A stretch of 64,000 nucleotides of DNA from Saccharothrix sp. HUAS TT1 (GTDB lineage: Bacteria > Actinomycetota > Actinomycetes > Mycobacteriales > Pseudonocardiaceae): positions 2,852,001-2,916,000 of the forward strand of contig NZ_CP160453.1 in the NCBI RefSeq assembly GCF_040744945.1, in the 5' to 3' direction. Shown in pieces: positions 49,640-59,439 of the stretch. The notes under the pieces are model-generated. The model worked only from the letters and a program-made list of their open reading frames with translations, was not told the DNA's origin and ran no database searches. The position numbers and the translations under genes were made by a program. Within the stretch, counting starts at the first letter, position 1, and each line of letters opens with the position of its first letter.

Positions 49640-50359
49640 TCACGAGCACGCGCCACCGGGGGTGCAGGCGCCGCCGATGACCTGCGGCGCTTCGGCCGCG
49701 AGCGAGCCCTCCGCCGCCACGTGCGCGTCGTCGCCGACCATCGCCGGGTGCTTCTCGCGCATCCGCCGCAGCACGTCGTCGTAGTCGACGTCGTCGAACT
49801 CGGTCTTGGGCCCGACGAACTCCATCCGCTCCCGCCCGTCCTCGTCGAACGGGTGGTACAGCGAGTCGGCCGTGCCGTCGAACTCCAGCGGCCGCATGCC
49901 GTAGAGCTTGCAGAGCACCTTGTTGAACACCGGCGTGACGCGCAGCCAGCGCCCGTCCAGCTCGATCGCGTTGAGCCAGTGCAGGAACACGTCCCCGCCG
50001 ACGACCTGCTTGAGCCGCCCGGAGGCCAGGTGGTTGCGCACCTCGCCGCACAGCAGGCGGCTCGGGATGCCGACCGAGCGCACCGCGGCGGCGTAGAGGA
50101 TGGCCTTGTGCAGGCAGAACCCCTGGCCCTGCTTCGCGATGGAGCCGGCGCGCAGCCCGGTCCGCGACAGGTCCTGGCCGTACACCTCGTAGAACACCTT
50201 GTCGCGCACCGCGTAGTAGAGCGCGACCGCCTTCTCCGTCGGCGTCATCGCCGCCGGGTCGGGGACGACGCGCGCCACGAACTCGCGCACCTCGGGCGAG
50301 TCGTGGTCCAGGAACTCGGTGGCGGCGAGCAGGTCCGGTCGGGTGCTGGTGGTGGTCAC
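49640..50359 (-). CDS. Transglutaminase-fold protein with Cys-rich tail
   Basis: A 239-residue protein of the transglutaminase-like superfamily. The nucleophile region is QGQGFCLHKAILYAAAVRSV (C82) and the His is H128 in VFLHWLNAIELDGRW. The third residue, normally Asp in a DPT-type motif, reads Thr142 (LRVTPVFN), so the triad is incomplete. The C-terminus ends GGACTPGGACS with two cysteines. Transglutaminase homologs such as AdmF in andrimid biosynthesis form amides from carrier-bound acyl groups. A similar release or condensation role is inferred here. Confidence 0.72.
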   Translation of the reverse strand: MTTTSTRPDLLAATEFLDHDSPEVREFVARVVPDPAAMTPTEKAVALYYAVRDKVFYEVYGQDLSRTGLRAGSIAKQGQGFCLHKAILYAAAVRSVGIPSRLLCGEVRNHLASGRLKQVVGGDVFLHWLNAIELDGRWLRVTPVFNKVLCKLYGMRPLEFDGTADSLYHPFDEDGRERMEFVGPKTEFDDVDYDDVLRRMREKHPAMVGDDAHVAAEGSLAAEAPQVIGGACTPGGACS

Positions 50360-50370
50360 GATCCTCCCCT

Positions 50371-51510
<1,140 letters not shown>

Positions 51511-51566
51511 GTGTTCCCCTCGGTGGTGCCCGGGGCGCGGCCGCGCCGCGCCCCGGGCGCGGTCGG

Positions 51567-51941
51567 TCAGTACTGCGAGTACCCGTTCGGGTCGAGGCGG
51601 TGCTTCTCGTCGCCGCGGATCGGCGGGTTGAACACGCTGATCAGGTGCAGGTCCTCGTCCGGCGCCGCGATCAGGGTGTGCGGGTCGTGCTGGTCCAGCG
51701 CGTACATCACGCCGGGCTCCAGGATGTGCGTCTCGCCGTCGGCGGTGCTCACCTCGCCCTTGCCGGAGACGCAGTAGCACGCCTCCAGGTGCCTGCGGTA
51801 CTGGAGCTTCGACTGGGTGCCGGCGGCGACGACGGTGTGCGCGAGGGCGAAGCCCATGCCGTCGGCCTCGACCAGCAGGCGGTGGCTCCGGCCGTTGCCC
51901 CAGTGGACGAACCCGACCTCTTCCTTGCTGCGAATGATCAT
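51567..51941 (-). CDS. Ectoine synthase-like cupin
   Basis: A 124-residue cupin matching EctC along its length: HLEACYCVSGKGEV, PGVMYALDQHDPHTL and VFNPPIRGDEKH. The proposed iron ligands of EctC (Glu, Tyr, His) are conserved as E53, Y80 and H88. The pocket differs: the EctC Trp in the NW-x-S-x-R segment is Gly here (GNGRSHRLL), and the Cys before VFNP is Ser. No ectA, ectB or ectD is nearby, so canonical ectoine synthesis is unlikely. I infer a cyclodehydration of another N-acyl diamine-type substrate. The ATG has a weak upstream site. Confidence 0.8.
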   Translation of the reverse strand: MIIRSKEEVGFVHWGNGRSHRLLVEADGMGFALAHTVVAAGTQSKLQYRRHLEACYCVSGKGEVSTADGETHILEPGVMYALDQHDPHTLIAAPDEDLHLISVFNPPIRGDEKHRLDPNGYSQY

Positions 51942-51995
51942 TTTCCCCGGATTCCTTCTCGTGCTCTGCGGTGTGGGTGGTGTCGCCGGCCGCGG

Positions 51996-52253
51996 TCAGC
52001 CGGCGGCGGGCACGGCGCGGTGCCGCGCCACGAACGCGGTCATGGCGTCGACCGTGCGGAAGTCGTCGGGCTCGATGTCGACGTCGTCGACCGGGATCGA
52101 GTAGCGGTCGCCGAGCCAGGCGATGAGCCGGAGCAGCCCGAGGCTGTCGACCACGCCGTTGTCGAGGAGGTCGAAGTCGTCGGCGAGGTCGTCCACCGTG
52201 ACGTCGTCGGCGAACTGCTCGACGACGAAGCGCTTGATCTCGGGTGCGGACAC
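51996..52253 (-). CDS. Acyl/peptidyl carrier protein
   Basis: An 85-residue free-standing carrier protein. The phosphopantetheine attachment serine is S37 in GVVDSLGLLRLI. The GTG start is one base after the stop of the adenylation gene, so the two are coupled and probably stoichiometric. The protein is acidic, as expected for a carrier. The phosphopantetheinyl transferase is not in the window. Confidence 0.88.
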   Translation of the reverse strand: MSAPEIKRFVVEQFADDVTVDDLADDFDLLDNGVVDSLGLLRLIAWLGDRYSIPVDDVDIEPDDFRTVDAMTAFVARHRAVPAAG

Positions 52254-52254
52254 G

Positions 52255-53739
52255 CTAGTTCCCTTCGGTGCTGAGGCTGGCGAGGATCGCGGTGCGGTCG
52301 ACCTTCCCGGTGGAGGTCCGGGGCAGGTCGCGGTCGTTCATCCGGAAGCTGGAGGGGATGGCGGTGCGCGGCAGCGACGCGGCGCAGTGCACCCGCAGGT
52401 GCAGGCCGTTGACCCGGCTGCCGGCCGTGGTGCGCAGCTCGGCGTGCAGGCGGTGGCCCGCGGTGTCGTCCGGGACGGCGACCACCGCCACCTCCTGGAC
52501 GTCCGGGTGGCTGCCGAGCACGTGCTCGACCTCCTGCATGTTCGTGCGCACGCCGCGGACCTTCACGTGGAAGTCGTCGCGGCCCTCCAGGTGCAGCAGG
52601 CCGTCGGCGTCGCGGCGGACGATGTCGCCGGAGCGGTAGAAGACCTTGGCCGACCCGCCGTCCCGGATCGTGGTGAAGCGGGACGCGGTCAGCGACCGGT
52701 CGAGGTAGCCGTGCGCCTGGAACGGCGTGCTGACCAGCAGCTCGCCCACGGCCGCACCGGCCAGCGGCCGGTCGTCGGCGTCCACCACGAGCAGTTCGGC
52801 GCCGGCGATCGGACGGCCGATGGGCAGCGCCCGCCGGGTCGCGTCCCGGTCGGGGTCGATCCGGTGGATCGCGCTGTCGTTGGTCTCCGTGCAGCCGTAC
52901 AGGTTGTGCGCCGCGGCGTTCGGGAACAGCTCGGCGAGCCGGGGCAGCTGCTGCGGCGGCAGCACGTCGCCGGTGGTGATGACGTGCCGGACGGCGGGGA
53001 AGCTCGCGCCGTCGCCGTCGAGCAGGCGGAACAGCAGCGGCACCGCCTGCACGACCTCGACCCGGTCCTCGGCGAGCAGCGCCCGCAGCGCCCGGCCGTC
53101 GGTGGCCTCGGCCTTGTCGACCAGCCGGACCGTCCCACCGGCGTGCAGCGTGGTCCAGATGTCCAGCAGGGTCAGGTCGAAGTTGAGCGGCGCGTAGCTG
53201 AGCACCACCGTGCCCCGGCCGATCCCGAACTCGGTGGCCGCCCAGCGCAGGAACCGCTCGACGCCCGCACCGGACAGCGCCACCGGCTTCGGCACGCCGG
53301 TCGAGCCGGACGTGGTCAGCACGAGCGGTGTGTCCGCGGGCAGCGGTGCGCGGGGTGGCAGGCCGCTCGGCTCGACGGAGAAGCACAGCGGCCCGCCCGG
53401 CGCCGACCGGTGCCGCCACGTGATGGTGTGCGAGCAGGAGGCGCGCTCCCGCAGCGCGGCGGCCGCGTCGGGGCCCAGGTCGACCGATGGCAGCAGCACC
53501 GGCACGTCGGCGAGCCCGCAGGCCACGACCAGCGCGATCGACTCGGGCGACTTGGCGGCGTGCAGCGCGACGGCGCGTCCCCGGCGGGCGCCCGAGGCCC
53601 GGAGGTCGGCGGCGGCCGAGCGCGCGGACCGCCACAGCCGCTCGTACGTCCACTCGGCCGTCGCGTCTTTCACCGCAATGGCCCGGGGCGTCTCCTCGGC
53701 GTATTTTTTTAAAGCAGAAAGAACGGCGTCGAGATACAA
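52255..53739 (-). CDS. Stand-alone amino-acid adenylation enzyme
   Basis: A 494-residue ANL-family enzyme that would activate an amino acid as AMP ester and load it onto the adjacent carrier. Core motifs are present: TTSGSTGVPKP (A3), HNLYGCTETND (A5), YRSGDIVRR (A7), HVKVRGVRTNMQEVE (A8) and PRTSTGKVDR (A10 Lys). By-eye mapping to the GrsA pocket gives D-L-L-Q-I-T-L-D-S, which I cannot match to a known code. The TTG start is chosen for its GGTGGAGG site. Codon 10 is TTA, and it lies in an A-rich run of seven A. There is no condensation domain. Confidence 0.87.
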   Translation of the reverse strand: MYLDAVLSALKKYAEETPRAIAVKDATAEWTYERLWRSARSAAADLRASGARRGRAVALHAAKSPESIALVVACGLADVPVLLPSVDLGPDAAAALRERASCSHTITWRHRSAPGGPLCFSVEPSGLPPRAPLPADTPLVLTTSGSTGVPKPVALSGAGVERFLRWAATEFGIGRGTVVLSYAPLNFDLTLLDIWTTLHAGGTVRLVDKAEATDGRALRALLAEDRVEVVQAVPLLFRLLDGDGASFPAVRHVITTGDVLPPQQLPRLAELFPNAAAHNLYGCTETNDSAIHRIDPDRDATRRALPIGRPIAGAELLVVDADDRPLAGAAVGELLVSTPFQAHGYLDRSLTASRFTTIRDGGSAKVFYRSGDIVRRDADGLLHLEGRDDFHVKVRGVRTNMQEVEHVLGSHPDVQEVAVVAVPDDTAGHRLHAELRTTAGSRVNGLHLRVHCAASLPRTAIPSSFRMNDRDLPRTSTGKVDRTAILASLSTEGN

Positions 53740-54131
53740 GCGAGCCTCCACCAAGGCTGGCGTGAATTGACCATCGGAAGTGATCCCGGTGAAACCGGAG
53801 GTGGCCTTCGAGACCTGCTCGGGCCGTCTTCTCCGACGCTGACCGGATCCAGTACCAGTACATGCTTGCACATGTTTCTGACCGGTGTGGTGGGCCGTTT
53901 GGCCCAGTCAGCGGCCTATTGGCGCTCAGGCCAGGCTGAACAAACCGGCCGGATGGTCGTCGCGCGGACCGTCAGCTGGCCGGACAAATAGGACCGAGCG
54001 CTGATCACGTAATGCATACGTGATCAGTGTCACAAATCGTTTTCCGGTAGCTGCGGGTGAAACGGCGTCGGCAATTGGTCCGACTGGCCGCGAATAGAAC
54101 GGTGAACGGCGGTGAACGGCGTCGGCGCGGC
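53740..54131. other. 392-bp control region upstream of the adenylation operon
   Basis: There is no gene. The region holds a 27-bp palindrome at 54001-54027, a hairpin-like TGGGCC-GTTT-GGCCCA at 53891-53906, and an ACATG-rich segment near 53862-53877. A minus-strand TTGTGA hexamer precedes the palindrome, but I cannot fix a promoter with confidence. Confidence 0.5.
54001..54027. promoter_or_regulatory. 27-bp palindrome, operator candidate of the metabolite operon
   Basis: CTGATCACGTA (54001-54011) and TACGTGATCAG (54017-54027) are perfect complements around the spacer ATGCA. It lies about 260 bp upstream of the adenylation gene and about 105 bp beyond the end of iclR. A TetR- or GntR-type dimer would fit. 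The binding protein is unknown. Confidence 0.6.
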
Positions 54132-54887
54132 TCAGGCCCGAGTCGCGCGGTCGGCCAGCAGCCCGGCGGTGTCGAGCACCTGGGGCAGGATGCGCGCGGC
54201 CGAGTCCTTGGTCAGCCTGCTGTCCGGTCCGGACACCGAGATCGCGGCCGGTGTCGGCGCGCCGCGCAGCGGCACCGCGATGCAGCGCACGCCCAGCTCC
54301 TGCTCGCTCTCGTCCAGCGCGTACCCCTGCGCGGCGATCCGGTCCAGCGCTGCCAGCAGCTCGTCCGGGTCGGTGATCGTGTTCGGCGTGTACGCGGGCA
54401 GCCCGGTCCGCGCCAGCAGCGCCCGCACCTCGTCGCGCGGCAGCTGGGCCAGCATCGCCTTGCCCACGCCGGTGCCGTGCGGCAGCACCCGGCGGCCCAC
54501 CTCGGTGAACATCCGCATCGAGTGCCGCGACGGCACCTGCGCCACGTAGACCACCTCGTCGCCGTCGAGCACGGCCAGGTTCGCGGTCTCCTCCACCTGG
54601 TCGACCAGCTGCGCCAGGAACGGCCGCGCCCACGTGCCGAACTGCCGCGACGCGCCCTCGCCGAGCCGGATCAGCCGCGACCCGAGCGCGTACCGGCGGT
54701 TGGTGTTCTGCCGCACGTACCCCAGCGCGACCAGGGTGCGGATCAGCCGGTGGATGGTCGGGAGCGGCAGGCCGGAGGTGGCGGCCAGCTCGGACAGGCT
54801 CGCCTCGCCGCCCGCGTCGGCCAGGCGTTCCAGCAGGTCGAAGGCGCGTCGCAGCGACTGGACGCCACCGGTGGGCTCAGGGGCCAC
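54132..54887 (-). CDS. IclR-family regulator of purine/glyoxylate genes
   Basis: A 251-residue IclR protein: an N-terminal winged helix ([23 protein letters not shown]) and a C-terminal ligand domain ([36 protein letters not shown]). It resembles AllR-type repressors, which sense glyoxylate or allantoate. The GTG at 54887 has an AAGGAGA site. It is divergent from malate synthase. Three similar operator sites at 54919, 59944 and 60043 link it to the purine genes. The ligand is inferred. Confidence 0.87.
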   Translation of the reverse strand: MAPEPTGGVQSLRRAFDLLERLADAGGEASLSELAATSGLPLPTIHRLIRTLVALGYVRQNTNRRYALGSRLIRLGEGASRQFGTWARPFLAQLVDQVEETANLAVLDGDEVVYVAQVPSRHSMRMFTEVGRRVLPHGTGVGKAMLAQLPRDEVRALLARTGLPAYTPNTITDPDELLAALDRIAAQGYALDESEQELGVRCIAVPLRGAPTPAAISVSGPDSRLTKDSAARILPQVLDTAGLLADRATRA

Positions 54888-54902
54888 GGGAGATCTCCTT
54901 CG

Positions 54903-54931
54903 TTGCCGTTCCGCCTTGCGAAAACTATAGT
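54903..54931 (+). promoter_or_regulatory. Promoter of malate synthase
   Basis: TTGCCG (54903-54908) and TATAGT (54926-54931) with a 17-bp spacer. The -10 lies inside the operator at 54919-54934, so repressor binding would block initiation. Confidence 0.55.
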
Positions 54932-54934
54932 CCG
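54919..54934. promoter_or_regulatory. IclR operator site 1 (degenerate)
   Basis: CGAAA-N6-GTCCG; read on the minus strand it is CGGAC-N6-TTTCG, two mismatches from the CGGAA-N6-TTCCG form found at the two other sites in the purine region. Confidence 0.5.
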
Positions 54935-54971
54935 CGAAGTAGAAACCGACTCGGGATCGAGGTGGACCTCC

Positions 54972-56504
54972 ATGTCCGGTGTTCGCGTCCTCGGGGGCGA
55001 GGTGGAGCGCGGGGCGGAAATCCTCACGCCGGACGCGCTGGAGTTCGTGGCCGGGCTGCACCGGGCGTTCGCCGGTCGGCACGCCGAGCTGATGCGCCGC
55101 CGCGCGCACCGCCGCCCGCTCGGCTTCCTGGAGGAGACCCGGCACGTCCGCGAGGGCGACTGGCGCGTCGCCGAGGCGCCCGGACCGCTGCGCGACCGCC
55201 GGGTCGAGATCACCGGCCCGACCGAGCGCAAGATGACCGTCAACGCGCTCAACTCCGGCGCGAAGGTGTGGCTGGCCGACCTGGAGGACGCCAACACGCC
55301 GCACTGGCACAACGTCGTCTCCGGCCAGGTCAACCTCTACGACGCCGGCCGCGGCACGATCGAGCACACCACGCCGGAGGGCAAGCGCTACGCCCTGCGC
55401 GACGACGTGGCCCGGCCGGCGATCGTGGTCCGGCCGCGCGGCTGGCACCTGCCCGAGCGGCACGTCGAGGTCGACGGCGAGCCCGCCATCGGCGCGCTGG
55501 TCGACTTCGGCCTGCACTTCTTCCACAACGCCGAGCTGGGCGTGCCCTACTACTACCTGCCGAAGATGGAGAGCCACCTCGAAGCCCGGCTGTGGAACGA
55601 GGTCTTCACCGCCGCGCAGGCCGAGCTGGGCGTGCCGCACGGCTCCGTCCGCGCGACCGTGCTGATCGAGACGATCCCCGCCGCGTTCGAGATGGAGGAG
55701 ATCCTCTACGAGCTGCGCGACCACGCGGCCGGCCTGAACGCGGGCCGCTGGGACTACCTGTTCAGCGTCATCAAGTACTTCCGCGACGCGGGGCCGGACG
55801 CCGTGCTGCCCGACCGCAACAGCATCACGATGACCGCGCCGTTCATGCGCGCCTACACCGAGCTGCTGGTGCGCACGTGCCACAAGCGCGGCGCGTTCGC
55901 CATCGGCGGGATGGCCGCGTTCATCCCGAACCGGCGCGACCCCGACGTCACGCGGCAGGCGTTGGCGAAGGTGCGCGACGACAAGAGCCGCGAGGCGGGT
56001 GACGGGTTCGACGGCTCGTGGGTCGCGCACCCGGACCTCGTGCCGGTCTGCCGGGAGGTCTTCGACCAGGCGCTCCGGGGCGAGCCCAACCAGCTGGCCG
56101 AGCTGCGGCCGGAGGTGTCCGTCACGGCCGAGCAGCTGCTGGACTTCGGGTCCGCCGGCGGCGGCGCGACCCGTGCCGGGGTGGAGTCGGCGGTGGACGT
56201 CGGTGTGCGCTACCTGATGTCGTGGCTGGGCGGCAACGGCGCGGCGGCCATCCACAACCTGATGGAGGACGCCGCCACCGCCGAGATCTCCCGCTCCCAG
56301 CTGTGGCAGTGGGTGCACAACGACGTGGTGCTCGACGACGGCACGCCGGTCACCGCCGAGCTGGTGCGCGCCGTGCTGGCCGACGTCCGGGGCGGGCTCG
56401 ACGGCGAGCACCTGGACCCGGCCGTCGAGCTGTTCGAGCAGGTCGCGCTGTCCGACGAGTTCGTGGACTTCCTGACCCTGCCCGCCTACGAGCGGATCGG
56501 CTGA
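54972..56504 (+). CDS. aceB: Malate synthase A
   Basis: A 510-residue enzyme condensing glyoxylate with acetyl-CoA to malate. The segment [20 protein letters not shown], the catalytic region [20 protein letters not shown] and the acidic VAHPDLVPV segment are intact. It lies next to purine-degradation genes whose end product is glyoxylate, so a purine-derived carbon role is likely; isocitrate lyase is not in the window. The ATG has a GAGGTGG site. Confidence 0.95.
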   Translation: MSGVRVLGGEVERGAEILTPDALEFVAGLHRAFAGRHAELMRRRAHRRPLGFLEETRHVREGDWRVAEAPGPLRDRRVEITGPTERKMTVNALNSGAKVWLADLEDANTPHWHNVVSGQVNLYDAGRGTIEHTTPEGKRYALRDDVARPAIVVRPRGWHLPERHVEVDGEPAIGALVDFGLHFFHNAELGVPYYYLPKMESHLEARLWNEVFTAAQAELGVPHGSVRATVLIETIPAAFEMEEILYELRDHAAGLNAGRWDYLFSVIKYFRDAGPDAVLPDRNSITMTAPFMRAYTELLVRTCHKRGAFAIGGMAAFIPNRRDPDVTRQALAKVRDDKSREAGDGFDGSWVAHPDLVPVCREVFDQALRGEPNQLAELRPEVSVTAEQLLDFGSAGGGATRAGVESAVDVGVRYLMSWLGGNGAAAIHNLMEDAATAEISRSQLWQWVHNDVVLDDGTPVTAELVRAVLADVRGGLDGEHLDPAVELFEQVALSDEFVDFLTLPAYERIG

Positions 56505-56505
56505 C

Positions 56506-57702
56506 GTGCCGCGCACGTCGCTGTCGGCGGAGGCGGTGCGGGCGGTCACCGCGCGGCTCGCCGACGTGGAGTCGCGCGCGCCGGAGGGCAGGCAGCCGGT
56601 GCACACCTGCTACGCGCCCGCCGACCGGGTGGGTCCGACCACCGTGCGCGACTGGGGTGCGCAAGCGCTTGCGGCCCTGAACGAGCACGCCCCCGACGGC
56701 TTGGCCGCCGTGCTCGACCTGCCCCCGGAGCTGGCGGACGCCGTGGACGGCCGGGTGCGGGCGAAGCTGGCCGCCGAACCGGTCGAGGACCTGCGCATCG
56801 ACTTCGAGGACGGCTACGGCGCCCGCTCCGACGCGGAGGAGGACGGCGACGCCGAGCGCACCGCGCTCGTGCTGCGGGACTGGTTGCGCGACGGCGTGGC
56901 GCCGCCGCGGTTCGGGCTGCGGATGAAGTCGTTCGACACCAGGGCGCTGCGCGAGCGCGGCATCCGGACGCTGGACGTCTTCCTCACCGCGCTGGGCGGC
57001 GCGCCGGACGGCTTCGTGATCACCTTCCCCAAGGTCACCTCGGTGGCGCAGGTCGAGGTGTTCGGCGACGTGCTGGACCTGTTCGGGCTGCCGCTGCGGT
57101 TCGAGGTCCAGGTCGAGACGACCCGGTCGATCGTGGACCCCGAGGGCAGGCTGGCCGTCCCGCGGTTCATCGAGGCCGGTCGCGGGCGCGTCACCGGCCT
57201 GCACTTCGGCACCTACGACTACACGGCCGGCTGCGGGCTGGCCGCGGCGCACCAGCACCTGGCGCACGGCGCGTGCGACTTCGCCCGCAACGTCATGCAG
57301 GTGTCCGCGGCGGGCACCGGTGTCGCGCTGTCCGACGGCTCCACCAACGTGCTGCCGGTCGGCGACGACGTCCACGAGGGCTGGCGCACGCACTACCGCC
57401 TGGTGCGCCGGTCGCTGGCTCACGGCTTCTACCAGGGCTGGGACCTGCACCCGGCGCAGCTCGTGACGAGGTACGCGGCGGTGCACGCGTTCCACCTCGA
57501 AACCGCGGCCGCCGACGCGGGTCGGCTCCGGGCGTACGTGGCGCGGGCGGGCGGTTCGGTGCTGGACGAGCCCGCGACCGCCCGGGCGCTGTCCGCGTCG
57601 TTCATCCGCGCCCTGGACTGCGGTGCCCTGGACGAGGGGGAAATCCACCGGGCCACGGGACTCAGCGTGACCGAATTGCGGGCGCTAGTCGGACGGGAGT
57701 GA
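56506..57702 (+). CDS. DUF6986/CitE-like aldolase-family protein
   Basis: A 398-residue protein with a HpcH/CitE-like TIM-barrel pattern: VEDLRIDFEDGYG, PLRFEVQVETTRSIVD and LHFGTYDYTAGCGL. The acidic residues in IDFEDGYG and EVQVETT could bind Mg. Such proteins often follow malate synthase in actinomycete purine clusters. The reaction is unknown; C-C bond cleavage or formation involving glyoxylate is inferred. Its GTG start is 1 base after the aceB stop. Confidence 0.75.
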   Translation: MPRTSLSAEAVRAVTARLADVESRAPEGRQPVHTCYAPADRVGPTTVRDWGAQALAALNEHAPDGLAAVLDLPPELADAVDGRVRAKLAAEPVEDLRIDFEDGYGARSDAEEDGDAERTALVLRDWLRDGVAPPRFGLRMKSFDTRALRERGIRTLDVFLTALGGAPDGFVITFPKVTSVAQVEVFGDVLDLFGLPLRFEVQVETTRSIVDPEGRLAVPRFIEAGRGRVTGLHFGTYDYTAGCGLAAAHQHLAHGACDFARNVMQVSAAGTGVALSDGSTNVLPVGDDVHEGWRTHYRLVRRSLAHGFYQGWDLHPAQLVTRYAAVHAFHLETAAADAGRLRAYVARAGGSVLDEPATARALSASFIRALDCGALDEGEIHRATGLSVTELRALVGRE

Positions 57703-57777
57703 TCCCGGCATCGCTTGATGAGGTGATTCTCGAAGACGGGCGAAGCCGATCCGCGGGCCGGCGGCCAGGGTGGGTGC

Positions 57778-58236
57778 ATGACCATGCGGGCCGGGTTGTG
57801 GACCGGGCTACCGGACCTGGAGCGGGCGGAGTTCCGCTACCAGGTGGTGGCGTGCGCGGCGGACGTGGACCTGCTCATCTCCGCCCTGGCGCGCCCGGAG
57901 TGCAACGACGGGATGCTGGAGCACTTCGGCCGCGGGCCCGACGCGGAGGGGGAGAGCGACCACAACCTGGTGCTCGCCGTCCGCGGTCCGTGGGGCTACC
58001 TCAACTACGTGGACGACGAGTTCACCGGCTGGCCGAGGGGCGAGCCGGACGCGCCGTACGTGGACGAGGCGTACACCGACTTCCCGCCGGGCGTCGGCGT
58101 GCCGCTGGCGACGTACCGGGAGCTCCTGCTGGAGTTCATGGCCACCGCGCGCCGGCCGACCGCCGTCGACTGGTACGACGAGTCGGACCTGTTCCACACC
58201 TGGCGGTTGCAGCGGATGGCGATCCACCGCAAGTGA
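57778..58236 (+). CDS. Imm1-like immunity protein (orphan)
   Basis: A 152-residue protein whose second half, PPGVGVPLATYRELLLEFMATARRPTAVDW (by span), follows the Imm1 family pattern VPL-x4-AV-x2-F-x2-TG-x-RP-x2-V-x-W. LNYVDDEFTGW matches the aromatic/acidic strand before it. Imm1 proteins neutralise contact-dependent toxins. No toxin or secretion gene is adjacent; its neighbours are aldolase-like and uricase genes. Family assignment is by pattern only. Confidence 0.6.
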   Translation: MTMRAGLWTGLPDLERAEFRYQVVACAADVDLLISALARPECNDGMLEHFGRGPDAEGESDHNLVLAVRGPWGYLNYVDDEFTGWPRGEPDAPYVDEAYTDFPPGVGVPLATYRELLLEFMATARRPTAVDWYDESDLFHTWRLQRMAIHRK

Positions 58237-58251
58237 CCGGGGAGCGCCGGG

Positions 58252-59130
58252 TCAGAACGCCGGCAGCGCGCGCCAGGCCGGACCGGCGTCCTCGGCGTCG
58301 TCCCGCAGCACGGACCCCTCGATGAGCCCGTACGGCCGGTCGGCGGCGTGGAACACCTCGTTGTCGTTCGCCAGCCCGAACGGCGACAGGTCGACCGCGA
58401 AGTGGTGCTTGTTCGGCATCGACAGCCGCACCTCGGCCACCTCGGGCCGCTCCTCCAGCACCGCCGCGCCCATCGCGTACAGGGTCTGCTGCAACGACAG
58501 GCTGTGCTTGGTCGCGAACGTGGTCAGCAGCAGCCGCCGGATGGCGGCGAAGCCGTCCGCCCAGTCGATCCCCTTGCCCTGGTACCGCCACCGCGCGGTC
58601 ACCGACGTGGCCAGGATCCGGTCGTCGGTCTCCCGCAGCGTCGTGTACTCGTCGCGCGGGAAGCCGTGGAACTCCGAGCCGGTCGACTTCAGCACGACCA
58701 CGTCGCGCACGCCCGACACGACCCACGCGCGGTCGCCCTCGACGGTCACGGCGGTCGTGCGCTTCTCGTCGCTGCCTCGCACGAACGAGTGGTCGTTGCC
58801 CTCGATCCGCTCCCACGAGTGCTCGTCGACCACCACGCGCGCGCTGGTGATGGCGTCCTGCGACGTGACGAAGTGCCGGCCGAGGCGCAGCGCGAAGTCC
58901 TCGATCTCGCCCACCGGGGCCTGCTTGGCGAACGCGTGGACGGTGTTCTTCTGCGTGTCGGTCGCCAGCACCTTGGAGTTGTCGCCGGTCAGGTGGGTGT
59001 CCGCGAGGTCGCCGCGCAGCGAGGTGCTGACCGTGAGGTCCCTGATCGAGTGCACGTCGCCGTCGCGGGTCACCGTGACGAGCCGGTTCTCCGCCTTCCC
59101 GTACTGGTTGGGCCCCAGGACGATGGCCAT
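58252..59130 (-). CDS. Urate oxidase (uricase)
   Basis: A 292-residue cofactor-free uricase converting urate to 5-hydroxyisourate. The tandem T-fold features include QYGKAENRLVTVTRDGDVH with the active-site Lys, TDTQKNTVHAFAK with the catalytic Thr, and SLQQTLYAMGAAVL. It is the third gene of the OHCU decarboxylase-HIU hydrolase-uricase operon, 3 bp after the hydrolase. Confidence 0.95.
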   Translation of the reverse strand: MAIVLGPNQYGKAENRLVTVTRDGDVHSIRDLTVSTSLRGDLADTHLTGDNSKVLATDTQKNTVHAFAKQAPVGEIEDFALRLGRHFVTSQDAITSARVVVDEHSWERIEGNDHSFVRGSDEKRTTAVTVEGDRAWVVSGVRDVVVLKSTGSEFHGFPRDEYTTLRETDDRILATSVTARWRYQGKGIDWADGFAAIRRLLLTTFATKHSLSLQQTLYAMGAAVLEERPEVAEVRLSMPNKHHFAVDLSPFGLANDNEVFHAADRPYGLIEGSVLRDDAEDAGPAWRALPAF

Positions 59131-59133
59131 CGG

Positions 59134-59439
59134 TCAGCTCCCTCGGTAGGTCGTGAAGGCGAACGGGCTCAACAGGATCGGCACGTGCAGGTGCCCCGGT
59201 CCGCCCTCGGCGGGGTCGGCGACCCGGAACGCGACGCTGATCTCCGGGTAGAACGGCGTGTCGACGTCGAACACCAGCCGGTGCACGCCGGGCGACAGCT
59301 CCCGGGCGAACCGCAGCCTGCCGTCGTCGTCGGTGGCGCCCTCGGCGAGCACCGCGCCGTCGCGCTCCAGCCGGACCGGCACGCCGACCCGCGGCCGGCC
59401 CGCCTCGGCGTCGAGCACGTGGGTGGAGAGCGTCGTCAT
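59134..59439 (-). CDS. 5-hydroxyisourate hydrolase
   Basis: A 101-residue transthyretin-like hydrolase that opens 5-hydroxyisourate. LSTHVLDAEAGRP carries the first catalytic His, and HLHVPILLSPFAFTTYRGS is the family C-terminus with the YRGS tetrapeptide. The ATG overlaps the stop of the upstream decarboxylase (4 bp). Confidence 0.95.
   Translation of the reverse strand: MTTLSTHVLDAEAGRPRVGVPVRLERDGAVLAEGATDDDGRLRFARELSPGVHRLVFDVDTPFYPEISVAFRVADPAEGGPGHLHVPILLSPFAFTTYRGS

Noticed and set aside
51567..53739. Classical ectoine operon
   Set aside because: Only the EctC-like gene is present; the neighbours are adenylation, carrier and dehydrogenase genes rather than ectA, ectB or ectD.
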